Shown here: piece by piece, positions 10,131 to 17,636 of the stretch
How the letters are laid out: every line of letters starts with the position of its first letter
Position numbering within the stretch: position 1 is the stretch's first letter
Assembly (NCBI RefSeq): GCF_000421545.1
Contig: NZ_ATXF01000005.1
Span: forward strand, 620,001 to 684,000
Length of the DNA: 64,000 bases
Reading direction: 5' to 3'
Source: Agromyces italicus DSM 16388
GTDB lineage: Bacteria > Actinomycetota > Actinomycetes > Actinomycetales > Microbacteriaceae
Made by a program: the position numbers and the translations under genes
Notes under the pieces: generated by a model
What the model saw: only the letters and a program-made list of their open reading frames with translations
Told to the model about the DNA's origin: nothing
Databases searched by the model: none

Positions 10131-10172
10131 CGGCGCGCGAGGTCAGCGGCGCGCGAGGTCAGCGGCGCGCGA
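10131..10172. repeat. 16-base tandem repeat overlapping a stop codon
   Basis: CGGCGCGCGAGGTCAG occurs twice in full and once in part. The last copies contain the final codons and TGA (10161-10159) of the minus-strand monooxygenase, so the 3' end of that gene has been locally duplicated. The upstream part fills most of the gap to the IclR gene. Confidence 0.85.
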
Positions 10173-12075
10173 GCATCTGCCCCGCGAAGAACTCGGCGAG
10201 CTCGGCGGGCGCGGTGAGCGGCAGTACGTGCGCGACGTACCCGTCGGGGCGCACGACCACGACCGCGCCGTCGCGCGAGATGCCGCGCTCCTCGAAGATG
10301 TCGGTGCGGCACCAGTAGCTCGGCCCGGCCGCGAACACCTTCTCCCAGTCCGTGAGGCCGAGCGGCCCGGTCTTCGGGCGGAACACCTCGGGCGCGAGCG
10401 TCAGGTCGAGCTGGTCGTGGGGCTGCTGGTAGATCGCCTTGACATCGAAGACCGCGTCGGCGTCGGCGCCCTCGGGCGTGAACCGCGCGAGCGGCGAGTC
10501 GGGCGACGTCGACAACCATTCGGCCCAGTCGGTCAGGGCGGATGCCTCGCCCGCCGCGGGAGCATCGGCGAACGCGTACACGCGCCAGCGGCCGTCGGCC
10601 TTGGCGTGGTGACCGAGGTGCACGACGTTGCCGTCGCACACGAACGACACCTGCGACGATTTGAACCGCTTGCCGATCGGGAAACCGGTGGCGAGCGACT
10701 GGTGCGAGGCATCGCCCGTGATCATCGAGGGGCCGTACTGCGTCATGAACCCCGACGGGAACTCGGCGGTGCCGAGATAGAAGGTCGCGAGCTCCTGCGG
10801 ATCGCTGATCTCCTCGGGCTTGCGGGCCATGAGCGACGACCACTCGCGGTCGAAGTCGATGAGCTGCTGCGCGACGGGCTGCCGTTCGGCCGAGTAGGTC
10901 GACAGCAGCGACTCGGGCGCGAGCCCCGAGACCACCGATCCGAGCTTCCAGCCGAGATTGAAGCCGTCCTGCATCGAGACGTTCATGCCCTGACCGGCCT
11001 TCGCGCTGTGCGTGTGGCAGGCGTCGCCGGTGAGGAACACCCGCGGCGCGGCATCCGCCTCGTCGCTCGAACGGTCGTCGAAGTGGTCGGTGACCCGATG
11101 CCCGACCTCGTAGACGCTGAACCAGGCGACGTCGCGCACGTCGAGCGTGTAGGGGTGCAGGATGTCGTTCGCCTTGGCGATGATCGCCTCGATCGGCGTC
11201 TTGCGCACCTCGTGGTCGTCATCTTCGGCCACGGCCCCCAGGTCGATGTACATGCGGGAGAGGTAGCCGCCCTCGCGCGGGATGTGCAGGATGTTGCCCG
11301 CCTCCGAGTTGATCGCGCACTTCGTGCGCCAGTCGGGGAAGTCGGTGTTCACGACGACGTCCATCACGCCCCACGCGTGCGCCGAGAACCCGCCGAGGTG
11401 CTTGCGGCCGATCGCGTCGCGCACGCCGCTGCGGGCGCCGTCGCAGCCCGCGACGTACTTGGCGCGCACCGTGCGCTCCTCGCCGGCGCGCTCGCCGGCC
11501 GTGTACCGCACGCGCACCTCGACGGGGTAGCCCGATGTCGCGCCTTCGCTGCCCGCCTCATGAACGGTGAGTCCGACGAACTCGATGCCGTAGTCGGGTG
11601 CGATGCGGCCGGGCCCGTGGGCGGCCGCCTCGGCGAAGTAGTCGAGCACGCGCGCCTGGTTCACGATGAGGTGCGGGAACTCGCTGATCTTGTAGCCGTA
11701 GTCCTCGGTGCGCGAGGTCCGCACGATGCGCGACCGGTCGGCGGGGTCGGGGCCCCAGAAGTTCATGTAGCCGATGTTGTAGGCCTCGGCGATGATGCGC
11801 TCGGCGAAGCCGAACGCCTGGAACGTCTCGACGCTGCGCGGCTGGATACCGTCGGCCTGACCCAGCACCAGGCGGCCGTCGCGGCGCTCGATGATGCGGG
11901 TGACGACGTCGGGGTACTGCGAGAGCTGCGCCGCGAGCAGCATTCCGGCGGGGCCCGAGCCGACGATGAGCACGTCCATCTCGTCGGGCAGCTCCGCGGG
12001 GCGGTCGACGCCGACGCCTGCTGCGGGCTGCACCCGCGGGTCGCCGGACACGTAGCCGTGGTGGTGGAACTGCAC
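10159..12075 (-). CDS. FAD-dependent aromatic-ring monooxygenase (phenol 2-monooxygenase / 3-hydroxybenzoate 4-monooxygenase type)
   Basis: A 638-residue class A flavoprotein hydroxylase that uses NADPH and O2 to hydroxylate a phenolic substrate. The FAD-binding GSGPAG lies near residues 35-42, the DG motif GCDGARSGVR near 210, and the GD motif TGDACHTHSAKAGQGMN near 348. The C-terminal thioredoxin-like domain is that of the phenol-hydroxylase/MobA group. GTG 12075 has a good GAGGAG site. The exact substrate cannot be read from sequence; 3-hydroxybenzoate or a phenol are the main options. No ring-cleavage gene is in the window. Confidence 0.85.
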   Translation of the reverse strand: MQFHHHGYVSGDPRVQPAAGVGVDRPAELPDEMDVLIVGSGPAGMLLAAQLSQYPDVVTRIIERRDGRLVLGQADGIQPRSVETFQAFGFAERIIAEAYNIGYMNFWGPDPADRSRIVRTSRTEDYGYKISEFPHLIVNQARVLDYFAEAAAHGPGRIAPDYGIEFVGLTVHEAGSEGATSGYPVEVRVRYTAGERAGEERTVRAKYVAGCDGARSGVRDAIGRKHLGGFSAHAWGVMDVVVNTDFPDWRTKCAINSEAGNILHIPREGGYLSRMYIDLGAVAEDDDHEVRKTPIEAIIAKANDILHPYTLDVRDVAWFSVYEVGHRVTDHFDDRSSDEADAAPRVFLTGDACHTHSAKAGQGMNVSMQDGFNLGWKLGSVVSGLAPESLLSTYSAERQPVAQQLIDFDREWSSLMARKPEEISDPQELATFYLGTAEFPSGFMTQYGPSMITGDASHQSLATGFPIGKRFKSSQVSFVCDGNVVHLGHHAKADGRWRVYAFADAPAAGEASALTDWAEWLSTSPDSPLARFTPEGADADAVFDVKAIYQQPHDQLDLTLAPEVFRPKTGPLGLTDWEKVFAAGPSYWCRTDIFEERGISRDGAVVVVRPDGYVAHVLPLTAPAELAEFFAGQMLARR

Positions 12076-12132
12076 GGTGGGCTCCTCACATCGTCGTGTC
12101 GGGGCATCCGTGATTTCGAGCGGTGGATGCCT

Positions 12133-12170
12133 CGTGCTGTTCGATAATCGAACGTGCTATTCGTTTATCG
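12133..12170 (-). promoter_or_regulatory. Candidate IclR operator: direct repeat plus palindrome
   Basis: CGTGCTGTTCGATAATCG (12133-12150) and CGTGCTATTCGTTTATCG (12153-12170) are near-identical direct repeats spaced 20 bases, about two helical turns. Within the first, GTTCGATAATCGAAC (12139-12153) is a 7+1+7 palindrome of the size IclR proteins bind. The site is 60-95 bases upstream of the monooxygenase start. Binding by the nearby IclR protein is inference. Confidence 0.5.
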
Positions 12171-12262
12171 CGCGTGTACATGGTAGGCGCGGACCGCCTG
12201 TGACGCAAGATCGGGGCCGCCCAGCCCCCACTCCCGGCACTCCCGGCACTCCCGCACCGTCG

Positions 12263-12351
12263 TGTGCAGAACTCAGGACGCCGCGCCCGCCACGCCGCAC
12301 GGTCGCCCGGTCCGTGCGGCGCGTCGCCCGGACCATCCTGAGTTCTGCACA
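12263..12351. repeat. Nested perfect inverted repeat (REP-like family B)
   Basis: TGTGCAGAACTCAGGA (12263-12278) and its exact reverse complement (12336-12351) are 57 bases apart. Inside, CGCCGCACGG and CCGTGCGGCG form a second stem. The 12076-12384 gap has no gene: it holds the monooxygenase promoter region, a few CCCGGCACT-type short repeats near 12230-12255 and this element, which also could end transcription of the ICMT-like gene. Confidence 0.85.
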
Positions 12352-12384
12352 GGCCCGGGCACGAGCCGTCGGGTCGCGATGACG

Positions 12385-13308
12385 TCAGCTGGGCGACACG
12401 TCGATCGTCGGGCCCGTGCGTCGTGGCACCCAGCACCGCACCGCCGCGCGGTACCGACGGAACTCCTCGCCGAATCGCGCCTCCAGCTCGGCCTCCTCGA
12501 GCGGGCGCACGACGAAGTTCCAGAACAGACCGCCCGCGATCGCGTAGACGACGACCAGCCACGAGCCGAGCATGAGCCCGACCCCGACGCCCTGCGCGAT
12601 GCCCGCCACCGCCATCGGGTTGCGCACGAACCGGTACGGCCCGGCGAGCACCAGCCGGTTCGCGGTCGCGGCGGGCAGCGGGGTTCCGGCACCGCGGGTC
12701 GCCATCGCGACCGCCGACCAGATGCCGAGCGCGCTCGCGAGCACGAACACCACCGCGCCGGACGGCGCGAGCCAGACGGGCGCGACCACGGTCAGCTGCC
12801 AGCGCTGTTCGAGCCAGGTGATCCCCAGCGGCACCACGCCGAGGAAGACTCCCCAGAAGACGAAGATCTGCGCGGCGGTCGCCGCGAGGTGCGCGCGGGG
12901 CTTCGCCGTCGCGTCCGCACGGCGGAATCGGAACGGGCCGACGAGCATCCACTCGGTCGGCACGCGCCCCAGCACCATCAGGCTGAGCGCCACCGCGGAT
13001 GCCACGGACGCCGCCGCCATGAGCAGCACGCCCCACCCGGCCTCGCCGGTCACGGTCGCGACCACCGCCAGGGCGCCGGTGACCACGAGCGTCCACCCCG
13101 TCGCGACGAACGCCGCCGCTCGAACCCTGAGTGCGGCGACCGCCGAGGCGCCGACGAAGAGCGGGACGTCGAGCACGGCGACGGCCACCGCGTCGAGCCC
13201 GCCGAGCGTCGCCTCGCGCACGAACGGCACCGTGAACACCGCGAGCCACCAGACCAGGCCGGCGAGCGCCTGCACGCCGAAGTACGCCCGGCCGAGCCGG
13301 TCAGTCAT
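12385..13308 (-). CDS. ICMT/PEMT-like membrane methyltransferase family protein
   Basis: A 307-residue protein with seven or eight hydrophobic helices. The C-terminal portion resembles isoprenylcysteine carboxyl-methyltransferase/phospholipid-methyltransferase proteins: GPYRFVRNPMAVAG, then a terminal RPLEEAELEARFGEEFRRY segment and a WVPR end. These enzymes methylate membrane substrates with S-adenosylmethionine. The bacterial target is usually unknown. ATG 13308 is inside the 3' end of the upstream gene (8-base overlap), so the pair is co-translated. A longer frame upstream of it is antisense-like. Confidence 0.7.
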   Translation of the reverse strand: MTDRLGRAYFGVQALAGLVWWLAVFTVPFVREATLGGLDAVAVAVLDVPLFVGASAVAALRVRAAAFVATGWTLVVTGALAVVATVTGEAGWGVLLMAAASVASAVALSLMVLGRVPTEWMLVGPFRFRRADATAKPRAHLAATAAQIFVFWGVFLGVVPLGITWLEQRWQLTVVAPVWLAPSGAVVFVLASALGIWSAVAMATRGAGTPLPAATANRLVLAGPYRFVRNPMAVAGIAQGVGVGLMLGSWLVVVYAIAGGLFWNFVVRPLEEAELEARFGEEFRRYRAAVRCWVPRRTGPTIDVSPS

Positions 13309-13831
13309 CGAAGACGTACCAGCAGATCGGGCTCCGGCGCTCCTGATCCTCGAGCACGAGCTCGCGGATCTCGGGCGGCAGCCGGGCGCGCTGCCAGTCG
13401 CGCTCCGCGAGACGGGCCCGCTCCGAGGCATCCGCGCCGCCCTGCAATGCCGCCGCGGCGGCCGCCGCCCTGATCGCGTACGCGGCGGCCCCCAATTCGT
13501 GCTCGGCGACATGGGCGACCACGACGGCCTGGCCGACCGACCTCGCCGCGTACTTCACCGGGTCGGGCTTGCCCCGGGCCGCGGCGTTGGCGAACCAGGC
13601 GGCGCGGTGCGCCTCGCGCATCCGCACCTCGCCCCGCACCCATCCCCGCGCGACCTCGAGCGCCTCCCGCGGCCGCGGGTCGTCGGGCTCCGCCTCCTCG
13701 AACAGGTGCAGCACATGGTCGGAACAGGCGATGGCCCACTCGGCGAGCCGTCGGTGATCGTCGTCGGCCAGCGTTCCGCCGCGACGGATCGTGATGAGCC
13801 GTGGATCGCGTTCTTTCGGGAGGATCGGCAC
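13301..13831 (-). CDS. Imm5-like putative immunity protein
   Basis: This 176-residue, all-helical-looking protein resembles the actinobacterial 'putative immunity protein' (Imm-5-like) group: ARGWVRGEVRMREAHRAAWFANAAAR, a VGQAVVVAHVAEHELGAAAYA helix and an RLPPEIRELVLEDQ end. Such proteins are named for toxin-immunity loci, but no toxin gene is next to this one. It overlaps the membrane methyltransferase-like gene by 8 bases. Family assignment is from remembered style, so moderate confidence; the gene itself is clear. Confidence 0.6.
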   Translation of the reverse strand: MPILPKERDPRLITIRRGGTLADDDHRRLAEWAIACSDHVLHLFEEAEPDDPRPREALEVARGWVRGEVRMREAHRAAWFANAAARGKPDPVKYAARSVGQAVVVAHVAEHELGAAAYAIRAAAAAAALQGGADASERARLAERDWQRARLPPEIRELVLEDQERRSPICWYVFDD

Positions 13832-13864
13832 CCTGCCATTCCTACCACCGGGCGGATCGCGAGC

Positions 13865-14308
13865 TCAGGCGCCGCGCAGCTCGGCGAGCAGCTTCTCGAC
13901 GCGGCGCAGGCGGGTGTCGGCGCCCTTCGCCTGAGCGATCACGCGGGCGTGCTGCCGTCGCCGGCTCAGGGTCAGGGCTTCGAACGCGGCGCGCGCGGCC
14001 GGGTCGTTGTCGAGCGCCGCGCTGAGCTCGGACGGTTCGCCGACGGTGATCGGCTCGGGGTCGAGCTGGAGGTCGATCACGACTTCGTCGCCGACCTCCG
14101 CGCCGGTGGCGGCGCGGTTGGCGTTGCTGAAGCCGATGAGGTCGCGACCCCGCATGATCGCGATGCGCGTGCGCCACGAGTGGCCGGCGATCGTGACGAC
14201 GACCCGCGGACGTCTGCCGCCACCGAGCGCCTCGACCACGGAGGGTGGCACCTCGAGGCCGCGCATCTTCTCGTGCGGCTCGACGATCGCGGTGAACTGC
14301 TCTGCCAT
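13865..14308 (-). CDS. DUF1905 / YdeI-OmpD-associated domain protein
   Basis: A 147-residue cytoplasmic protein. The first about 90 residues fit the DUF1905 beta-rich domain (EVPPSVVEALG, GHSWRTRIAIMRGRDLIGFS). The C-terminal helical part (LSRRRQHARVIAQAKGADTRLRRVEKLL) fits the YdeI/OmpD-associated or 'bacteriocin-protection' domain. Molecular function is not established. It stands alone, divergent from the cupin gene with a 62-base gap. Confidence 0.75.
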   Translation of the reverse strand: MAEQFTAIVEPHEKMRGLEVPPSVVEALGGGRRPRVVVTIAGHSWRTRIAIMRGRDLIGFSNANRAATGAEVGDEVVIDLQLDPEPITVGEPSELSAALDNDPAARAAFEALTLSRRRQHARVIAQAKGADTRLRRVEKLLAELRGA

Positions 14309-14370
14309 GAGCCCATCCTGCCGCAGGGATTCCCCCGCGGCATCCGGCCAGCCCGCGTAGGCTCGACCGC

Positions 14371-14742
14371 GTGAGCGAAGACGTGCGCAACCTCAAGACC
14401 GCCCTCGCGTCGATCGGCGAGCCGTGGCAGCCGCACCGGCTGGTGAGCGTCGACGACACCGACGTGAAGGTGGTGAAGCTCCATGGCGAATTCGTCTGGC
14501 ACACGCATCCCGACGCCGACGAGCTGTTCCTGGTGCTGAGCGGCGAGCTCACGATCCAGCTCCGCGATCGCGACGTGGTGCTCGGCCCCGACGATGTGTT
14601 CGTGGTGCCCAAGGGCGTCGAGCACTGCCCGCGGGCCGATGCCGAGGTGCATGCCGTGCTCATCGAGCGGCGCGGCACCGTCAACACCGGCGACGCCGGG
14701 GGCGAGCGGACCTCGCCGCTGCGCGAGCTCGACCGACCCTGA
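14371..14742 (+). CDS. Cupin-fold protein
   Basis: A 123-residue single-domain cupin with motif 1 WHTHPDADELFLVLSGEL (metal ligands His, His, Glu) and motif 2 PKGVEHCPRADAE (His). The metal site is complete, so it may be a small metalloenzyme or binding protein; substrate unknown. The start is GTG 14371. It is convergent with the ABC permease gene across a strong hairpin. Confidence 0.85.
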   Translation: MSEDVRNLKTALASIGEPWQPHRLVSVDDTDVKVVKLHGEFVWHTHPDADELFLVLSGELTIQLRDRDVVLGPDDVFVVPKGVEHCPRADAEVHAVLIERRGTVNTGDAGGERTSPLRELDRP

Positions 14743-14760
14743 TGCGTCGGTGAGACGACG

Positions 14761-14795
14761 ACGCCGCCCGCACCCCGTGAGGGGCCGGGCGGCGT
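14761..14795. terminator. Bidirectional hairpin terminator
   Basis: ACGCCGCCCG (14761-14770) pairs with CGGGCGGCGT (14786-14795). The loop itself can form a short CCCC/GGGG stem. It lies between the convergent cupin gene and ABC exporter operon. Confidence 0.7.
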
Positions 14796-14819
14796 TCGAG
14801 GCGTCGCGCTCGAGGGGCT

Positions 14820-15587
14820 TCAGCTCAACTTTCGCCGGTAGATCGCGATCGCCCAGACGTAGGCGACGACGAGGATGCCGACGAGCCAGGCCAGCGCGAC
14901 CCAGATGTCGCTGCCGACCGGCTGACCCGCGAAGAGGGCCCTGATGCTGTTCACGATCGAGGTCACCGGCTGGTTCTCGGCGAACCAGGCGACCGGGCCG
15001 GGCATCGAGTCGGTCGGCACGAAGGCCGAGCTGATGAACGGCAGGAAGATCAGCGGGTAGCTGAACGCGCTCGCGCCGTCGACGGTCTTCGCCGAGAGGC
15101 CGGCGATCACCGCGAGCCAGGTGAGGGCGAGGGTGAAGAGCACGAGGATGCCGGCGACCGCCAGCCAGACCGCCACGGATGCCCCGGTGCGGAACCCCAT
15201 GAGCAGGGCGACGCCGATGACGATCGCGACCGAGATCAGGTTCGAGACGAGCGACGTGAGCACGTGCGCCCACAGCACGCTCGACCTGGCGATCGGCATC
15301 GACTGGAAGCGCTCGAAGATTCCCCCCTGCATGTCGAGGAACAGCCGGTACGCGGTGTACGCGATGCCCGACGCGATCGTGATGAGCAGGATGCCGGGGA
15401 GCATGTAGTCGATGTACGACTCGTCGGACCCCGTGTTGATCGCCCCCCCGAGCACGTAGGTGAACAGCAGCATCAGCGCGATCGGGGTGACTGCGGTGGT
15501 GATGATCGTGTCGGGGCTGCGGAGGATGTGGGTCAGCGAGCGGCCCGTGAGTACCCGGGTGTCGCTCAGGACGTGGGTGGTCATCAT
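14820..15587 (-). CDS. ABC-2 type exporter permease (DrrB-like)
   Basis: A 255-residue permease with six hydrophobic helices and the DrrB-type layout: a cytoplasmic N-terminus with TGRSLTHILRSPDTI, then LMLLFTYVLGGAI. It pairs with the upstream ATPase to make a drug or lipid exporter. ATG 15587 overlaps the ATPase stop (ATGA) and follows AAAGGA; ATG 15584 is an alternative. It is the last gene of the PadR-controlled operon. Confidence 0.88.
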   Translation of the reverse strand: MMTTHVLSDTRVLTGRSLTHILRSPDTIITTAVTPIALMLLFTYVLGGAINTGSDESYIDYMLPGILLITIASGIAYTAYRLFLDMQGGIFERFQSMPIARSSVLWAHVLTSLVSNLISVAIVIGVALLMGFRTGASVAVWLAVAGILVLFTLALTWLAVIAGLSAKTVDGASAFSYPLIFLPFISSAFVPTDSMPGPVAWFAENQPVTSIVNSIRALFAGQPVGSDIWVALAWLVGILVVAYVWAIAIYRRKLS

Positions 15588-16399
15588 GAATCCTTTCGGG
15601 TGTCGTTGGCTGAAGCCGCCACGTCGCTGCGCGCGCCGGCGCTCGCGCCGACCAGCGTGAGGAAGACCTCTTCGAGAGTCGGCTGCTTCTCGACGTACTC
15701 GACCTTGGCGGCCGGCAGCAGCTGCTTGAGTTCGGCGAGGGTGCCGTTCTGGATGATGGTGCCCTCGTGCAGGATCGCGATGCGGTCGGCGAGCTGCTCG
15801 GCCTCATCGAGGTATTGCGTCGTGAGCAGCACCGTCTTGCCGCGCTCGGCGAGTTGCTTGACGGTCTGCCACACCTCGATGCGCGCCTGCGGGTCGAGCC
15901 CGGTCGTCGGCTCGTCGAGGAAGATGATCGGCGGGTCGCCGATCAGGCTCATCGCGATGTCGAGCCGGCGTCGCATGCCGCCCGAGTAGGTGCCGGCCTT
16001 GCGGCCGCCCGCCTCGGTGAGCGAGAAACGTGCGAGCAGTTCGTCGGCGATGGCGCCCGGGTTCTTCTGGTGCCGCAGCTTCGCGATCAGCACGAGGTTC
16101 TCGCGACCGGTGAGCACCTCGTCGACCGCGGCGAACTGGCCGGTGAGGCTGATCGATTCGCGCACGTCGCCGGACTTGCCGCTGACGTCGAATCCATGCA
16201 CCGTCGCGGTGCCGACATCCGCCTTCAGCAGGGTCGACAGGATGCGCACGAGCGTGGTCTTGCCGGCGCCGTTCGAGCCGAGCAGGGCGAAGATGCTGCC
16301 CCGCGCGACGTCGAAGTCGACACCCTTCAGCACCTGGAGGTCTTTGAACGACTTCTCGATGCCCTGGACCCTGATGGCGGGTTCGGTGACGGTGGTCAT
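15584..16399 (-). CDS. ABC exporter ATP-binding protein (DrrA-like)
   Basis: A 271-residue ABC ATPase: Walker A GSNGAGKTT near residue 38, signature YSGGMRRRLDIAMSL, Walker B IIFLDEPTTGLDP, and the H-loop-region TTQYLDEAEQLAD. The C-terminal QPTLEEVFLTLVG segment is typical of DrrA/daunorubicin-type exporters. Its start overlaps the DUF1048 stop (ATGA). It energises the downstream permease; the substrate is unknown. Confidence 0.92.
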   Translation of the reverse strand: MTTVTEPAIRVQGIEKSFKDLQVLKGVDFDVARGSIFALLGSNGAGKTTLVRILSTLLKADVGTATVHGFDVSGKSGDVRESISLTGQFAAVDEVLTGRENLVLIAKLRHQKNPGAIADELLARFSLTEAGGRKAGTYSGGMRRRLDIAMSLIGDPPIIFLDEPTTGLDPQARIEVWQTVKQLAERGKTVLLTTQYLDEAEQLADRIAILHEGTIIQNGTLAELKQLLPAAKVEYVEKQPTLEEVFLTLVGASAGARSDVAASANDTRKDS

Positions 16400-16761
16400 G
16401 ACTGCTCCTTCTTCGCCTCGTCGATCGCCGAGTTCAGGCGAGCGCGCTCCTTGTCGATCCACTGCTTGCCGCCGTACGCCTGCGTGAACTCCTCGGCGAA
16501 GGCGACGGGGTCGTCGCCGACGATCTCGCTGACGGGCGTGCCGTCGATCGCCGCGCGCTCCCACAGGTCGGCGAAGTCCTCGAGCATCTTCACCATGGTG
16601 TCGCCGTCGGTGATGCCGCCGGCGTACATGAAGTAGCGGTCGAGCGCCTTGGCGCTGCCGCGGTACGGCTCGGGGAGGGCGTCGATGCGGGCCTTGTACT
16701 GCTTGTACTGCTTCTTCTGCTCGAGCGAGCCGGTCAGTGCTTCGATCCACTTTGCAGCCAT
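16396..16761 (-). CDS. DUF1048 protein
   Basis: A 121-residue helical cytoplasmic protein that begins MAAKWIEALTGSLEQKKQYK and fits DUF1048, a family found next to PadR regulators and ABC exporters in Gram-positives. Its role is unknown. It follows padR by 2 bases and overlaps the ATPase gene by 4, so the four genes form a tight operon. A longer open frame runs up through padR and is an artefact. Confidence 0.8.
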   Translation of the reverse strand: MAAKWIEALTGSLEQKKQYKQYKARIDALPEPYRGSAKALDRYFMYAGGITDGDTMVKMLEDFADLWERAAIDGTPVSEIVGDDPVAFAEEFTQAYGGKQWIDKERARLNSAIDEAKKEQS

Positions 16762-16763
16762 GA

Positions 16764-17102
16764 TCAGTTCTCCAATTCGTCGGTCTGGTGGAGCTGCTCG
16801 ATACGTTCTGCGAGGAAGCTCCATGTCCTCCAGAACTCTGCGAGTTCGCCTCGGCCCTGCTCGTTGAGCGTGAAGACCTTGCGCGGCGGGCCCTTCTCGG
16901 AAGGCACCTTCTCGACGTCGACGAGACCGCGCTGCTCGACCCGAACCAGGAGGGCGTAGATCGTGCCCTCGGCGATGTCGTTGAAACCGCGCTCTCGCAG
17001 CCGCGCCGTGATGTCGTAGCCGTAGGCCGGCTGCTCGGCGAGGATCGCGAGGACGATGCCCTCGAGCGTGCCCTTGAGCATCTCGGTCATCTGCTTGCCC
17101 AT
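16764..17102 (-). CDS. PadR-family transcriptional regulator
   Basis: A 112-residue winged-helix PadR protein (LKGTLEGIVLAILAEQPAYGYDI, the AEGTIYALLVRVEQRGLV recognition region, KVFTLNEQGRGEL wing). PadR proteins repress exporter operons and release on drug binding. It is the first gene of padR-DUF1048-ATPase-permease. The promoter area carries inverted TACTCAGTGTT elements that it probably binds (autoregulation). Confidence 0.92.
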   Translation of the reverse strand: MGKQMTEMLKGTLEGIVLAILAEQPAYGYDITARLRERGFNDIAEGTIYALLVRVEQRGLVDVEKVPSEKGPPRKVFTLNEQGRGELAEFWRTWSFLAERIEQLHQTDELEN

Positions 17103-17118
17103 GGAACGCTCCTTTCAC

Positions 17119-17176
17119 TACTCAGTGTTGCTGGTAATCAGTGTCGCTGACTACCACTAGACAGTAACACTGAGTA
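17119..17176 (-). promoter_or_regulatory. Candidate PadR operator upstream of the exporter operon
   Basis: TACTCAGTGTTGCTGG (17119-17134) is matched in inverse orientation by ACAGTAACACTGAGTA (17161-17176). A related ATCAGTGTCGCTGA lies at 17137-17150 and a further half-site CTTAGCAACACC at 17183-17194. The cluster lies 17-90 bases upstream of padR. It is AT-richer than its surroundings, as expected for a promoter/operator. Confidence 0.6.
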
Positions 17177-17297
17177 CCGGTACTTAGCAACACCGAATAG
17201 CAAATTCTTTCGCGAAGCGTCTCGAGCTGCGAATGCTCCCGCGATCGGGAACCATACAGCGTTTCCTTAATTCAGAGATTCCTGTACATTCACTTCC

Positions 17298-17636
17298 ATG
17301 TCGAACGCCACCGCATCCGTGACGCACACCGCCGCCCTGGCCCGACTCGGCTACGCCCTCTCCGACGCGACCCGAGCGGGCGTCCTGCTCGCGCTCCGCG
17401 AGGCGCCGGCGTACCCGTCCGATCTGGCCGATGCGCTCGGGGTCTCGCGACAGGTCATGTCGAACCAGCTGGCCTGCCTGCGTGGATGCGGGCTCGTCGA
17501 GACGGTGCCCGACGGGCGGCGCACCTGGTACCGCCTCGCCGACCCCCACCTCGCACCGGCGCTCACCGAGCTGCTGCAGCTCGTCCTCTTCGTCGAACCG
17601 GAGTGCTGCGCCGGAGAGAGTTGCAGCTGCGCATGA
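17298..17636 (+). CDS. ArsR-family metal-responsive repressor
   Basis: A 112-residue ArsR/SmtB winged-helix protein (LGYALSDATRAGVLLALRE, SDLADALGVSRQVMSNQLACL, GRRTWYRLADPHL). The C-terminus CCAGESCSC is a cysteine cluster suited to soft metals, and Cys also occurs in the recognition helix (LACLRGCG). This recalls CmtR-type Cd/Pb sensors, but the ligand set is not proven. It overlaps the downstream efflux gene by 4 bases (ATGA) and probably represses both. Confidence 0.88.
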   Translation: MSNATASVTHTAALARLGYALSDATRAGVLLALREAPAYPSDLADALGVSRQVMSNQLACLRGCGLVETVPDGRRTWYRLADPHLAPALTELLQLVLFVEPECCAGESCSCA

